Positions 1-7,536 of a DNA stretch of 64,000 nucleotides are shown here, in pieces. The DNA comes from Selenomonas ruminantium AC2024 (GTDB taxonomy: Bacteria > Bacillota > Negativicutes > Selenomonadales > Selenomonadaceae). Location: positions 930,001 to 994,000 of the forward strand of contig NZ_JIAC01000001.1 of assembly GCF_000687995.1 (NCBI RefSeq). Reading direction: 5' to 3'. Position 1 is the stretch's first letter, and the number at the start of each line of letters is the position of its first letter. Below the pieces are notes generated by a model. The model made no database searches and was not told where the DNA came from. It saw nothing but the letters and a program-made list of their open reading frames with translations. The position numbers were made by a program, and so were the translations under genes.

Positions 1-581
1 CCGCCGATGGGCACGAGGATGGCGTCAATGTCCTTGCAGGCGTCGATGATTTCGAGTGCCGTGGTGCCCTGCCCTAAAAGCACCTGCAAATCGTTGAAGG
101 GGTGGATGTAGACATAGCCGTGCTGTTTTTGCAGTTCGAGGCTGTAGGCGTAGGCATCGTCAAAACCGTCACCGTGGAGCACAACTTCGGCGCCGAGGGC
201 TTTGGTACCTTCGACTTTTAAGATTGGGGTGGTGGCGGGCATACAAATAACGGCCTTGACGCCGAGTTTTTGTGCGGCAAAGGCTACGCCCTGTGCATGG
301 TTGCCAGCGGATGAGGTAATAACGCCTTTGGCACGCTCTTCGGGGGTGAGCTGGCTGATTTTATTATACGCGCCGCGCAGCTTGAAGGCGCCGGTGTGCT
401 GGAGGTTTTCGGGTTTTAGGTAGACTTTGTTGCCGGACAGTTCGGAGAAAAAGTCACTTTCAATGAGGCGGGTTTTGCGGACAATGCCCTCTAAATTGCG
501 GGCGGCTTGATAGACTCCTGCGATGGTAGTCTGGGCGACAATTTCGGCATTGTTTGGTTTGCTGGCTTTTTCTTTTGACAT
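1..581 (-). CDS. ilvA: Threonine ammonia-lyase (threonine dehydratase), 3' end cut by window edge
   Basis: PLP enzyme that deaminates threonine to 2-oxobutanoate, the first step to isoleucine, or a catabolic version of that step. The first 193 residues are visible on the minus strand. They include the PLP-lysine segment KPENLQHTGAFKLRGAYN and the SSAGNHAQGVA substrate loop, both typical of the family. The ATG at 579-581 is preceded by a GGAGG site seven bases upstream. The C-terminal part, including any ACT regulatory domain that would separate the biosynthetic IlvA from the catabolic TdcB type, lies outside the window, so the exact subtype is open. It is transcribed divergently from the stress protein genes. 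Confidence 0.9.
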   Translation of the reverse strand, partial: MSKEKASKPNNAEIVAQTTIAGVYQAARNLEGIVRKTRLIESDFFSELSGNKVYLKPENLQHTGAFKLRGAYNKISQLTPEERAKGVITSSAGNHAQGVAFAAQKLGVKAVICMPATTPILKVEGTKALGAEVVLHGDGFDDAYAYSLELQKQHGYVYIHPFNDLQVLLGQGTTALEIIDACKDIDAILVPIG

Positions 582-773
582 GATATGGCCTCCTCGTTGT
601 ATGGCGGTTTACATAATTGTTATTTTTATCTAGTATAATCATCTAAAATGTTCTATTTAGTGTAGCATTATCCGTGAGAAAATGTCAATGTATTTTCTCG
701 TTGTCAGGGCAGGATTTTGCAGGCGGCGGCGCGAAGTATAAAGACAAAGAGTATTACGGGGAGGTATGTTCAG

Positions 774-1202
774 ATGAAGTTATCCCGTATTTTAGTGCCG
801 GTGGACGCGTCCGATACATCGAAGCGGGCTCTGAAGTTTGCAGCAAATCTGGCTGATGAGATGGGAGCCAAGCTGGATGTGCTCCATGTGACTTATTTTA
901 CCAGTGAAACGGATGCGCAGGAGGAAAGCTGGCTGCCGGATGATATTGCCGGGGATGTGCGCAGTGATGAAGCAGCAACTCAGACCATGGTCAAGGGTTG
1001 TATGCCGGATGATGTTGATTATGCGTATCATACTCGCACGGGGATGCCGGTGGAGGAGATTTTGCAGTTTGCTGAGGAAAGCCTGCCGGATTTAATCGTG
1101 ACCGGTGGCCGGGGGCTGGGAGTCGTGGAAGGCTTCTTTGCAGGCAGTGTCAGCCAGGAATTGGTTGAGCGGGCGCAAACGGCAGTGATGGTGGTTAAAT
1201 GA
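774..1202 (+). CDS. Universal stress protein (UspA family), ATP-binding type
   Basis: 142-residue single Usp domain, a small cytoplasmic nucleotide-binding fold. It opens with RILVPVDASD and ends with the ATP-binding signature G-x2-G-x9-G-S (GGRGLG then AGSVS), so it belongs to the ATP-binding subgroup. The start is placed at 774 because GGGGAGG lies nine bases upstream; the frame stays open to 717 but that extension has no ribosome binding site. The second Usp gene follows after 19 bases, so the two are probably one transcript and arose by duplication. The target process cannot be read from sequence. Confidence 0.88.
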   Translation: MKLSRILVPVDASDTSKRALKFAANLADEMGAKLDVLHVTYFTSETDAQEESWLPDDIAGDVRSDEAATQTMVKGCMPDDVDYAYHTRTGMPVEEILQFAEESLPDLIVTGGRGLGVVEGFFAGSVSQELVERAQTAVMVVK

Positions 1203-1221
1203 CCTTGAGGGGGTAATCATT

Positions 1222-1638
1222 ATGATGAAAAATATTCTTGTACCGGTGGATGGTTCGGAAGGTTCGGATCGTGCCGTGGCAGAGGCTATCGCTATGGCCG
1301 AGGTCTGTGAGGCAAAGCTCAACTTTCTCTATGTGGCCAACATCAATCAGCTGGCGATTAATGCCTGCCTGTCGGATGCTATTTTGGAAGCGGTAACGAA
1401 GGCCGGAAATGTTATTCTGGACAGAGCGATGGAAATGGTGCCCTCGGGGATTGAAAAGGAAGCCTTTTCGGAAACGGGGTCGCCGGCCGTGGTGATTCTG
1501 GATTTTGCTTCGTCTAATGATATTGATTTGATTATTATGGGCAGCCGCGGGCTCGGTATTGTCAAAGGGGTACTGTTGGGCAGTGTCAGCCAGTATATTG
1601 TGGAACAGGCGAAATGCCCGGTGCTTGTTGTTAAGTAG
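1222..1638 (+). CDS. Universal stress protein (UspA family), second copy
   Basis: 138-residue Usp domain beginning NILVPVDGSEGSDRAVAEA, with the ATP-binding signature GSRGLG and LGSVSQ near the C-terminus. It is a paralog of the gene just upstream and is probably co-transcribed with it. A GAGGGGG site precedes the ATG ATG start. A strong hairpin terminator inside a larger palindrome lies about 90 bases after the stop. Confidence 0.88.
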   Translation: MMKNILVPVDGSEGSDRAVAEAIAMAEVCEAKLNFLYVANINQLAINACLSDAILEAVTKAGNVILDRAMEMVPSGIEKEAFSETGSPAVVILDFASSNDIDLIIMGSRGLGIVKGVLLGSVSQYIVEQAKCPVLVVK

Positions 1639-1647
1639 TTCTTGGTT

Positions 1648-1875
1648 GGCTAGTGGCTGGCGGGGCGGCTGGCTGTTGTCCACGCTGTGCTATGGCATTT
1701 TGCTAAAAATATTTTTTGCCAATTATAAAAAGCAAAGCATCTAAACTCACTGCGTTCAAACAGTAGATGCTTTGCTTTTTTTAGGTGGTGGGCAAAAAAT
1801 ATTTTCTTAACGCGAAATGTCATACGCGCCGCTTAGGACAACAGCCAGCCACCCCGCCAAAGATACTATCTAGCC
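1648..1875. repeat. Nested palindrome (about 230 bp) with a terminator at its centre
   Basis: An imperfect inverted repeat. The outer arms at 1659-1681 and 1836-1858 are near-perfect complements (GGACAACAGCCAGCC on one side), with GGCTAG/CTAGCC at the extreme ends. A second pair of arms carries AAAATATTTTTTGCC and its complement. The centre is a 17-bp stem (1727-1743 with 1764-1782) that ends in seven Ts and would terminate the usp transcript in either direction. The loop holds the complement of CTGTTTGAACGCAGTGAG, a motif seen again in the neighbouring palindromes. This fills most of the gene-free stretch 1639-1960. Confidence 0.8.
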
Positions 1876-1969
1876 ATTATTATGCAACTATATCGCTGGT
1901 TGGGACAAAAACTCGCCGAAAAGTTAGCAGCAGCCGCATGGCTGAGCAAAAGCGATAGCCTCGCAACTA

Positions 1970-2172
1970 GCCGCCAGCGGCCATACTTGCCTAAGCGAAG
2001 CGTTAGGCGAGCGAGCGTAAAGAAAAATCTCCTTTGCCTACCTTAATATCTTGGGGAAAAGTCTACTGTTTGAGCGTAGCGAGTTTTGACTTTTCACCAT
2101 GCTTAATTAAGGGCAAAGGAGATTTTTTAGCGAGCCGCCGAGCTGCGCGTGGCAAGTATGGCCGCTGGCGGC
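1970..2172. repeat. Second nested palindrome, same architecture
   Basis: Arms 1970-1991 and 2151-2172 are perfect complements of 22 bases. Inner arms at 2023-2038 and 2112-2128 (AAAAATCTCCTTTGCC and complement) pair in turn. The central loop contains CTGTTTGAGCGTAGCGAG between AAAAGTC and GACTTTT. Together with the preceding palindrome it accounts for the spacer between the usp and nrdG genes; no gene is seen there. Confidence 0.8.
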
Positions 2173-2195
2173 GTACTACGAATACGAAGTGCGAA

Positions 2196-2690
2196 CTAAA
2201 ATAGTGTTTTAATCTTGCCTGTCTTGCGGTAGGCGTTCATATCGATGACTCTTTGGTTGCTGGAGCCGCGGAAGTTCAGGGTCAGGTCCCGCAGGCGTTC
2301 TTCGTAGCGGCCATCCACCAGCACATCGAGTTCTTTCAGCAGAGCATCGATGGCGGGATTTTTCTTGGCAACGAGCTGTTCTAAGGTGTAGCCCGTGTAA
2401 CTCCAAACATCAAGCCCGCGGGCATGGGCCTCACGGGCTAGTTTGGTCAAGGGGGAGGGCTGTAGGAACGGCTCACCGCCGCTGAAGGTGATGCCGTCCA
2501 GCAGGGGATTGGCATCTACGAGGGCGAGAATTTCGTCCGTATCGGCATCACGGCCGCCGGTGGCGGGATGGGTGCCAGGGTTATGGCAGCCAGGGCAATG
2601 ATGGGGACAGCCCTGGGTAAAGATTGAGAGGCGCAGGCCGTCACCGTCCACGATGGATTCCTCTACAATGCCTGCAATGCGAATTTTCAT
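2196..2690 (-). CDS. nrdG: Anaerobic ribonucleotide reductase activating protein (radical SAM)
   Basis: 164-residue radical SAM activase that installs the glycyl radical on the class III ribonucleotide reductase NrdD using S-adenosylmethionine and a 4Fe-4S cluster. The cluster motif CxxxCxxC is seen as CPHHCPGC near residue 30, after GDGLRLSIFTQG, and the SAM-binding GGEP follows (FSGGEPFLQ). Length is normal for NrdG. It starts six bases after the glycyl-radical-like gene at 2697-2984, so both are one operon read leftward from the NrdR-like region near 3.1 kb. No full-length nrdD is in the window. Confidence 0.93.
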   Translation of the reverse strand: MKIRIAGIVEESIVDGDGLRLSIFTQGCPHHCPGCHNPGTHPATGGRDADTDEILALVDANPLLDGITFSGGEPFLQPSPLTKLAREAHARGLDVWSYTGYTLEQLVAKKNPAIDALLKELDVLVDGRYEERLRDLTLNFRGSSNQRVIDMNAYRKTGKIKTLF

Positions 2691-2696
2691 TTTGGC

Positions 2697-2984
2697 TTAG
2701 TGCATAACCGTGTGTTTTACGCGGTCGTGTTCTTCTGCGCGCTTCGCATTGTTCCAGCGGTCAATGGTACCTACCAGATAACCGGTAATGCGGCGGATGC
2801 GTTCAAATTTCTGCGGCTGGAGTACATAGTCCAAATGAATCTGGCCGTCGGCTGCAGGGGTCAAGGTCAGTTCGTTGACTTTTTCGTTGGTCTGTTCTTC
2901 CACATAACCAATGTACTGGGCGATTTCTGCCTCGGTTACATCGCTGAGACCATCAACGGTTACTGCTACATCATTTACCATCAT
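2697..2984 (-). CDS. Stand-alone NrdD-like glycyl-radical domain protein
   Basis: 95-residue protein whose C-terminal third reads RRITGYLVGTIDRWNNAKRA followed by EEHDRVKH. This has the layout of the C-terminal glycyl-radical loop of anaerobic ribonucleotide reductase NrdD (R-x-C/T-G-Y-L, then N-x-G/A-K and RVKH). The rest of the reductase (barrel, active-site cysteines, zinc site) is missing. It may act as a spare radical domain or an accessory subunit; that role is inference. ATG at 2984 is preferred because AGGTGATT lies just upstream; a GTG at 2993 is in frame. It is first in an operon with nrdG. Confidence 0.7.
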   Translation of the reverse strand: MMVNDVAVTVDGLSDVTEAEIAQYIGYVEEQTNEKVNELTLTPAADGQIHLDYVLQPQKFERIRRITGYLVGTIDRWNNAKRAEEHDRVKHTVMH

Positions 2985-3070
2985 GATAATCACCTATCCT
3001 TTAATTTATATGACCCGTTGGGGTGTGTTTAAGACTAACCACAATAAGTGGTGAATGTAAGGAAATTATA

Positions 3071-3111
3071 CAATATGTATGGCGCTTAGTCAATAGAAAT
3101 ACTATATATAG
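3071..3111 (-). promoter_or_regulatory. Pair of NrdR-box-like sites
   Basis: CAATATGTAT (3071-3080) and CTATATATAG (3102-3111) start 31 bases apart, about three helical turns. The second contains the core of the known NrdR consensus (ACACTATATATAGTGT-like), and paired boxes with this spacing are usual for NrdR. They lie upstream of the nrd-like operon read leftward. The first box is weaker. Confidence 0.6.
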
Positions 3112-3127
3112 GTGTTTGTGCACGTAG

Positions 3128-3216
3128 TTATCCACAAGGAAATTGGCGCATGAAGCCCGCGCCAAAGGCGCAAAAAAAATTATCCACAGATTGCCATGAC
3201 GGGAATCTGTGGATAT
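3128..3216. promoter_or_regulatory. DnaA-box cluster and hairpin
   Basis: Two perfect DnaA boxes TTATCCACA lie at 3128-3136 and 3180-3188. A reverse-strand box with one mismatch (TGTGGATAT) is at 3208-3216. The last two form a perfect 11-bp inverted repeat (ATCCACAGATT ... AATCTGTGGAT) that could also fold as a hairpin after mscS. DnaA control of nrd operons is known in other bacteria; its use here is inferred from position. Confidence 0.6.
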
Positions 3217-3235
3217 CTGCATGTTTCTGTTGTCG

Positions 3236-4294
3236 TTATTGCTGAACGATGGTCCGAATCGGGAAGGGAATTTCGATGCCTTCTTGGCGGAAACGGGCGG
3301 TCAGCGCTTTGATGAATTCGTGCTTGAGGCGGAACTGGTCATCAAAGCGGGCGGAGTGCAGGAGCACGTTGAAGTCGATGCTGCTGTCGCCGAATTGATA
3401 GAAGCGTACAGCGGGCTGACGGTCGGCATCGAGTTTTTCATTGAGGTCGGTAAGCACCTGACGGGCAACTTCCAAAGTCACCTCTTCCACCTTCTGTAAA
3501 TCGCTGTCATAGGCCACGCCCACGGGAATCTTGATGACGATATCGTGGCGGGGCATACTGTAGTTCGTGATGATGGAGGAGGCAATTTTCTGATTCGGAA
3601 TGACGACCATATTGCCGTCCCCAACCGGAACGATGGTGGTGAAGCGCCAGGTGATGTCGGTGACGCGGCCTTCCTCGCCGGAGCTTAGATGAATGTAGTC
3701 ACCTAAGCGCAGCTGTTTGGAAAGAATCAGATGCAGCCCCGAAAAGATATTGGCCAGTGTTTCCTGCAGAGCCAGGGCCACGGCCATACCACCGACACCT
3801 AAAGCGGTGAGGATGGGAGCAATGGAAATGCCGTAGTATTGCAACACGACGAGGATGCCCATGGCGTAGATGATGCCGTTGACGATGGCATTCAAGAGTG
3901 TGGTCTTGGGCATGGTCTGCTGGGAGCGTTCGATTTGCATATCGATAACGCCGCTGACTGTGCGGGCGATGACCCGCGTGATGGTCAGGATAATCACGGT
4001 AAAGAGAATGTAGGAAAAAATCTTTACCAATGGTTCGATGATGTCGATGGTGTTGACAATCCAGTAGAGGCCAACGACTAAACAAAAGGAAATCGGCACG
4101 CCCTGCAAGGCTGTTACCAATACGGACTGCCATGAGGCTTCGTCCGTATTGATGCGATTCATGACTCGCTTTTTTATCATGCGGTTGAGCATGATGCCTG
4201 CCGTGAGTGCCGCAAAAAGTATGCAGAGTGGCACAATGAGCATTTCCAAAAGATGAGTCCAGTCAATGCTGCTCATCCATCCTGTATTGAGCAA
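3236..4294 (-). CDS. MscS-family mechanosensitive ion channel
   Basis: 352-residue inner-membrane channel that opens under membrane tension and protects against osmotic downshock. Several N-terminal membrane segments are followed by the pore helix and beta domain: GVGGMAVALALQETLANIFSG, then LGDYI, GRVTDITWRFT and VVIPNQKIASSIITNYS, which are diagnostic for MscS. A TTG start at 4294 is chosen because AGGGAGG lies seven bases upstream; a longer ATG frame from 4342 lacks a ribosome binding site. It is divergent from the acetyltransferase gene. Confidence 0.9.
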   Translation of the reverse strand: MLNTGWMSSIDWTHLLEMLIVPLCILFAALTAGIMLNRMIKKRVMNRINTDEASWQSVLVTALQGVPISFCLVVGLYWIVNTIDIIEPLVKIFSYILFTVIILTITRVIARTVSGVIDMQIERSQQTMPKTTLLNAIVNGIIYAMGILVVLQYYGISIAPILTALGVGGMAVALALQETLANIFSGLHLILSKQLRLGDYIHLSSGEEGRVTDITWRFTTIVPVGDGNMVVIPNQKIASSIITNYSMPRHDIVIKIPVGVAYDSDLQKVEEVTLEVARQVLTDLNEKLDADRQPAVRFYQFGDSSIDFNVLLHSARFDDQFRLKHEFIKALTARFRQEGIEIPFPIRTIVQQ

Positions 4295-4383
4295 AGTAAT
4301 TCCTCCCTTGCGATAAATCTTGAAATAAAAAATCCCTCTCATTATACTATATGTAGCTGAAAAAAAATAGTAAGGGGGATTTT

Positions 4384-4923
4384 ATGTCTGAGATTTTAAT
4401 AACGGGGCCTCGCCTGCGCCTGCGGAAAGCTACGGAAAAAGACCTGGATTTCATTATAGATTTGGAATACGCCGAGGATAACCTGCCTTATATCGTGCCC
4501 TTTGACCGGGATTTCCATATCAATATCGTCACGAAAGGCGAAGCCTCCATGGATGTGATTGTGGAGGAAGTCGAAACTGGCGAGCCAGTGGGATACTTTC
4601 TCGTGGCAGGCTTAAAGACGGACGCTAAGGAAATGGAATGGACCCATGTGATTATCGCCAAGAAAGGTTTGGGCTATGGGCATGAGGCCATGCAGCTTAT
4701 CAAGAAATGGTGCTTTGCGGTGAAGAAATTCCATCGGGCTTGGTTGGATTGCAAGGATTATAATGAGCGGGCCTTGCACCTCTATGAGTCGGAAGGTATG
4801 GTGCGGGAAGGATTGATTCGCGAGACAATCATTACGAATGGGAAGTATGAGAATCTTGTGATACTGGGCATTCTTGATCGGGAGTACGAGGCTCGCTTGG
4901 CAGAGGGGAAAGAGCTGTCCTAA
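4384..4923 (+). CDS. GNAT-family N-acetyltransferase (RimJ/RimL type)
   Basis: 179-residue acetyltransferase. It begins ITGPRLRLRKATEKDLDFI, the usual opening of RimJ/RimL-like GNAT enzymes. The acetyl-CoA-binding region around GLGYGHEAM lies near residue 100, and DCKDYNERALHLYESEGM is the characteristic end of the fold. AAGGGGG precedes the ATG. The substrate is not recognisable. It is a single gene followed by a long repeat-filled spacer. Confidence 0.85.
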   Translation: MSEILITGPRLRLRKATEKDLDFIIDLEYAEDNLPYIVPFDRDFHINIVTKGEASMDVIVEEVETGEPVGYFLVAGLKTDAKEMEWTHVIIAKKGLGYGHEAMQLIKKWCFAVKKFHRAWLDCKDYNERALHLYESEGMVREGLIRETIITNGKYENLVILGILDREYEARLAEGKELS

Positions 4924-4965
4924 TGGTTAGCTCGTGCTAAAGATATTCCGTTCATGTGTTGTTCG

Positions 4966-5162
4966 GGGCAAACGGAGGAGTAATTTTTCTGTTTTCCGCT
5001 AAACGCCCCCCCTCGCGAAATAGAGCTGTCCAGTTACCTGCGCCGGGCAGGCCAACGGCGCTGCTTTCAGCGTGTTTGCTTAGCTTTGTTCTCTTGGGGC
5101 CGGCCTTCACTACGCTCAGGCAGTCGCTCCCTACAGAAAAATCACTCCCCCGTCCGCCCCAA
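4966..5162 (+). repeat. MITE-like element, copy 1 (197 bp)
   Basis: Ends are complementary over about 24 bases (GGGGCAAACGGAGGAGTA at the left with the complement near 5140-5162). The interior contains AGTTACCTGCGCCGGGCA at about 5031 and a CACTACGCTCAGGCAGTCG box near 5110. The same boxes occur in the same order, on the opposite strand, in copy 2. There is no coding potential worth calling; the 72-codon open frame here is a by-product. With copy 2 it fills the gene-free stretch 4924-5550. Confidence 0.65.
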
Positions 5163-5267
5163 GTTGCGGATTAGGCATTTGCCACGAACTCGTTGCTCCC
5201 GTAACAAGAACATCGATGTACTTGCTCCTTATCACCACGAAAATGATGGTTGATACGGACATCACTT

Positions 5268-5466
5268 AGGGCGGAGATGGTGATGCTTTTCGCTGTGGAA
5301 CGACTGTCCGAACGCAGTGAGGACTGGCCCACAAACGGCACAGACTAAACACTGGGCTGAACATACGCGCCGCCGGTCTTGCCCGGCGCAGGTAACTAAA
5401 AAGCCCATAAATTTACTTGTGGGTCATTCAGTGCAACGGCGAAAAGTATTGCCACCTCCGCCCAAC
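5268..5466 (-). repeat. MITE-like element, copy 2 (199 bp, inverted)
   Basis: Read on the minus strand this copy starts GGGCGGAGGTGGCAATAC and ends with the complementary arm (5268-5294 pairs with 5440-5466). It contains the same AGTTACCTGCGCCGGGCA box (plus-strand 5381-5398) and a CACTGCGTTCGGACAGTCG box. Its length matches copy 1 within two bases. Because the copies are inverted, their internal boxes can also pair with each other. Confidence 0.65.
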
Positions 5467-5557
5467 TGAGCTGTAACAAATATCAGCAAGCTCGCATTAA
5501 CATCGACATACTGCAATTGACCAGCGCGAACAAAAAAGCGAATAATTTTATCCAAGT

Positions 5558-5587
5558 AAAAGGACACTTACAGACATGTGTCCTTTT
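5558..5587 (+). promoter_or_regulatory. Dyad upstream of deoC (possible operator)
   Basis: AAAAGGACAC and GTGTCCTTTT form a perfect 10-bp inverted repeat with a 10-base spacer. It looks like a small terminator, but no gene ends nearby. It abuts a possible promoter (TTTTAT at 5584-5589, TACAAT at 5607-5612). A related AGGACA dyad precedes the nucleoside transporter gene, which suggests a common regulator of the nucleoside cluster. Confidence 0.45.
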
Positions 5588-5671
5588 ATTGTGCGATGAA
5601 TTGCGATACAATAAGAATAACAAAGGGGATGAATAGATGTTCCCACGGGTTTTAAGCTAGGAGGCTATACA

Positions 5672-6331
5672 ATGAATGCACAGGAAATTTTGTCCAAGGT
5701 TGACCACACGTTGCTCAAGCAGACGGCCACTTGGGAGGATATAAAGGAAATCTGCGAGGAGGCTGTGAAGTATCACACCGCTACGGTTATGATTCCTTCT
5801 TGTTTCATCACGAAGATTCGGGAGAATTATGGCGGCAAGCTCAAAATTGCAACCGTAGTCGGTTTCCCGAACGGTAACTGCAACACGGCGGCCAAGATTG
5901 CCGAAACGGCACAGGCCCTGGCCGATGGTGCGGAAGAAATCGACATGGTGATTAACATTGGCATGCTTAAAGCCGGTGAAACGGAATACGTTACCGAAGA
6001 AATCCGTGCGCTGAAGCGCCTGTGCGGTGAACGTGTGCTCAAGGTTATCGTAGAAACCTGCTTCCTGTCGGAAGAGGAGAAAATCGCCGCCTGCAAGTGC
6101 GTAACGGAAGCTGGCGCTGATTTCATCAAGACTTCTACGGGCTTTGGTTCTAAGGGCGCAACGCTGGAAGATATCAAACTCTTCAAGGACCATATCGGCG
6201 AAGGCGTACAGATGAAGGCTGCGGGCGGCATTCATACCCGCGAGGAAATGGTCGGCTTCATCGAAGCTGGCTGTACGCGTCTGGGGGCCAGCGCAGCGGT
6301 GAAAGTGCTGAAAGACGAGGTGGATAAATAA
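5672..6331 (+). CDS. deoC: Deoxyribose-phosphate aldolase
   Basis: 219-residue class I aldolase that splits 2-deoxyribose 5-phosphate into glyceraldehyde 3-phosphate and acetaldehyde, the last step of deoxynucleoside catabolism. It starts with the family pattern SKVDHTLLKQTATWEDI. The Schiff-base lysine is K153 in FIKTSTGFG, and the barrel motifs EIDMVINIG and AAGGIHT are present. TAGGAGG precedes the ATG. Its stop codon overlaps the deoB start, so translation is coupled. It is first in a five-gene nucleoside salvage cluster. Confidence 0.96.
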   Translation: MNAQEILSKVDHTLLKQTATWEDIKEICEEAVKYHTATVMIPSCFITKIRENYGGKLKIATVVGFPNGNCNTAAKIAETAQALADGAEEIDMVINIGMLKAGETEYVTEEIRALKRLCGERVLKVIVETCFLSEEEKIAACKCVTEAGADFIKTSTGFGSKGATLEDIKLFKDHIGEGVQMKAAGGIHTREEMVGFIEAGCTRLGASAAVKVLKDEVDK

Positions 6332-7512
6332 TGGGCAAGTTCAAAAGAGCGTTTGTTATCGTTTTGGACAGCTACGGCATTGGCCAGGAACCGGATGCAG
6401 CAGACTTCGGCGATGGCGAGTGCAACACCTTAAAATCCATTGTGGGTTCTTCGAAATACGACACGCCGAATATGAAGAAGCTGGGCCTCTTTAACATTGA
6501 TGGTGTAGGCTGCGGTGAGCCGGTGGAAAAGCCGCTGGGTTCCTTTGCCCGCCTGCGTGAGCTTTCCCGCGGCAAGGATACGACCACGGGCCATTGGGAA
6601 ATCGCGGGCATCGTGTCCGAGCGTCCCATGCCGACCTATCCGGATGGCTTCCCCGCTGACCTCATTGAAAAGCTTGAAAAAGCCTTCGGCAAGAAGATCC
6701 TTTGCAACAAGCCGTACTCCGGCACGGCAGTCATCCATGACTATGGTCAGGAGCAGGAAAAGACTGGCGGTCTGATTGTCTACACTTCCGCAGACAGCGT
6801 ATTCCAGATTGCCGCCAATGAAGCGGATGTTCCCGTGGATGAACTCTATGGCTACTGCAAGACGGCACGCGAAATCCTGCAGGGTGAGCATGGTGTAGGC
6901 CGTGTCATTGCCCGTCCGTATGTGGGCAAGTTCCCGGACTATCAGCGCACTTCCCGCCGCCATGATTTCTCCCTTGACCCCACGGGCGATACCATGATGG
7001 ACGCTCTGCGCCGCAAGGGGCTCGATACCATTGGCGTAGGCAAGATTTCCGATATCTTTGCGGGCAGAAATGTCAGCCGTTCCTTAGGGATAAATAAGGA
7101 CAACGTAGATGGCATGGAAAAGACGCTCAAGGTGATGGATGAAGACTTTGAAGGTCTGTGCTTTGTAAATCTCGTGGACTTTGATATGCAGTATGGCCAT
7201 CGCCGCGATATTGACGGCTATGCAAATGCCGCAACAGTATTTGATAAGCAGCTTGGTGAATTCATGGCCAAGATGCGCGATGATGATGTGCTGATGATTA
7301 CGGCTGACCACGGTTGTGACCCCGGCGCTCCTGGCACCGACCACACCCGCGAATACATCCCCCTGCTGATTTACGGTAAGCATGTCAAAGAAGGCGTAAA
7401 TCTGGGCACGTATCCCACCTTTGCTATGATTGGCGCCACCATTTCCGACATGTTTGACTGTGACCTGAAAACCAAGGGCGAGAGCCTGCTCCCGCGCTTT
7501 ATTAAAGATTAA
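6331..7512 (+). CDS. deoB: Phosphopentomutase
   Basis: 393-residue metal-dependent mutase of the alkaline phosphatase superfamily. It converts (deoxy)ribose 1-phosphate from nucleoside phosphorylases to the 5-phosphate used by DeoC. The N-terminal metal site VLDSYGIGQEPDA, the phosphorylated threonine region KDTTTGHWEIAG, and the C-terminal metal ligands TADHGCDPGAPGTDHTRE are all seen. Length is standard. It overlaps the deoC stop and is followed 24 bases later by the pyrimidine nucleoside phosphorylase gene. Confidence 0.96.
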   Translation: MGKFKRAFVIVLDSYGIGQEPDAADFGDGECNTLKSIVGSSKYDTPNMKKLGLFNIDGVGCGEPVEKPLGSFARLRELSRGKDTTTGHWEIAGIVSERPMPTYPDGFPADLIEKLEKAFGKKILCNKPYSGTAVIHDYGQEQEKTGGLIVYTSADSVFQIAANEADVPVDELYGYCKTAREILQGEHGVGRVIARPYVGKFPDYQRTSRRHDFSLDPTGDTMMDALRRKGLDTIGVGKISDIFAGRNVSRSLGINKDNVDGMEKTLKVMDEDFEGLCFVNLVDFDMQYGHRRDIDGYANAATVFDKQLGEFMAKMRDDDVLMITADHGCDPGAPGTDHTREYIPLLIYGKHVKEGVNLGTYPTFAMIGATISDMFDCDLKTKGESLLPRFIKD

Positions 7513-7536
7513 ACTTTAGAAAAGAGGCTGTTTTCG

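Noticed and set aside
4956-5174. 72-codon plus-strand frame in the usp-like spacer region after the acetyltransferase gene
   Set aside because: It lies within the MITE-like copy 1, is proline/leucine rich, and has no ribosome binding site.
5558-5587. Simple terminator of the acetyltransferase gene
   Set aside because: It lies over 600 bases from that stop and next to the deoC promoter; an operator role is preferred though not proven.
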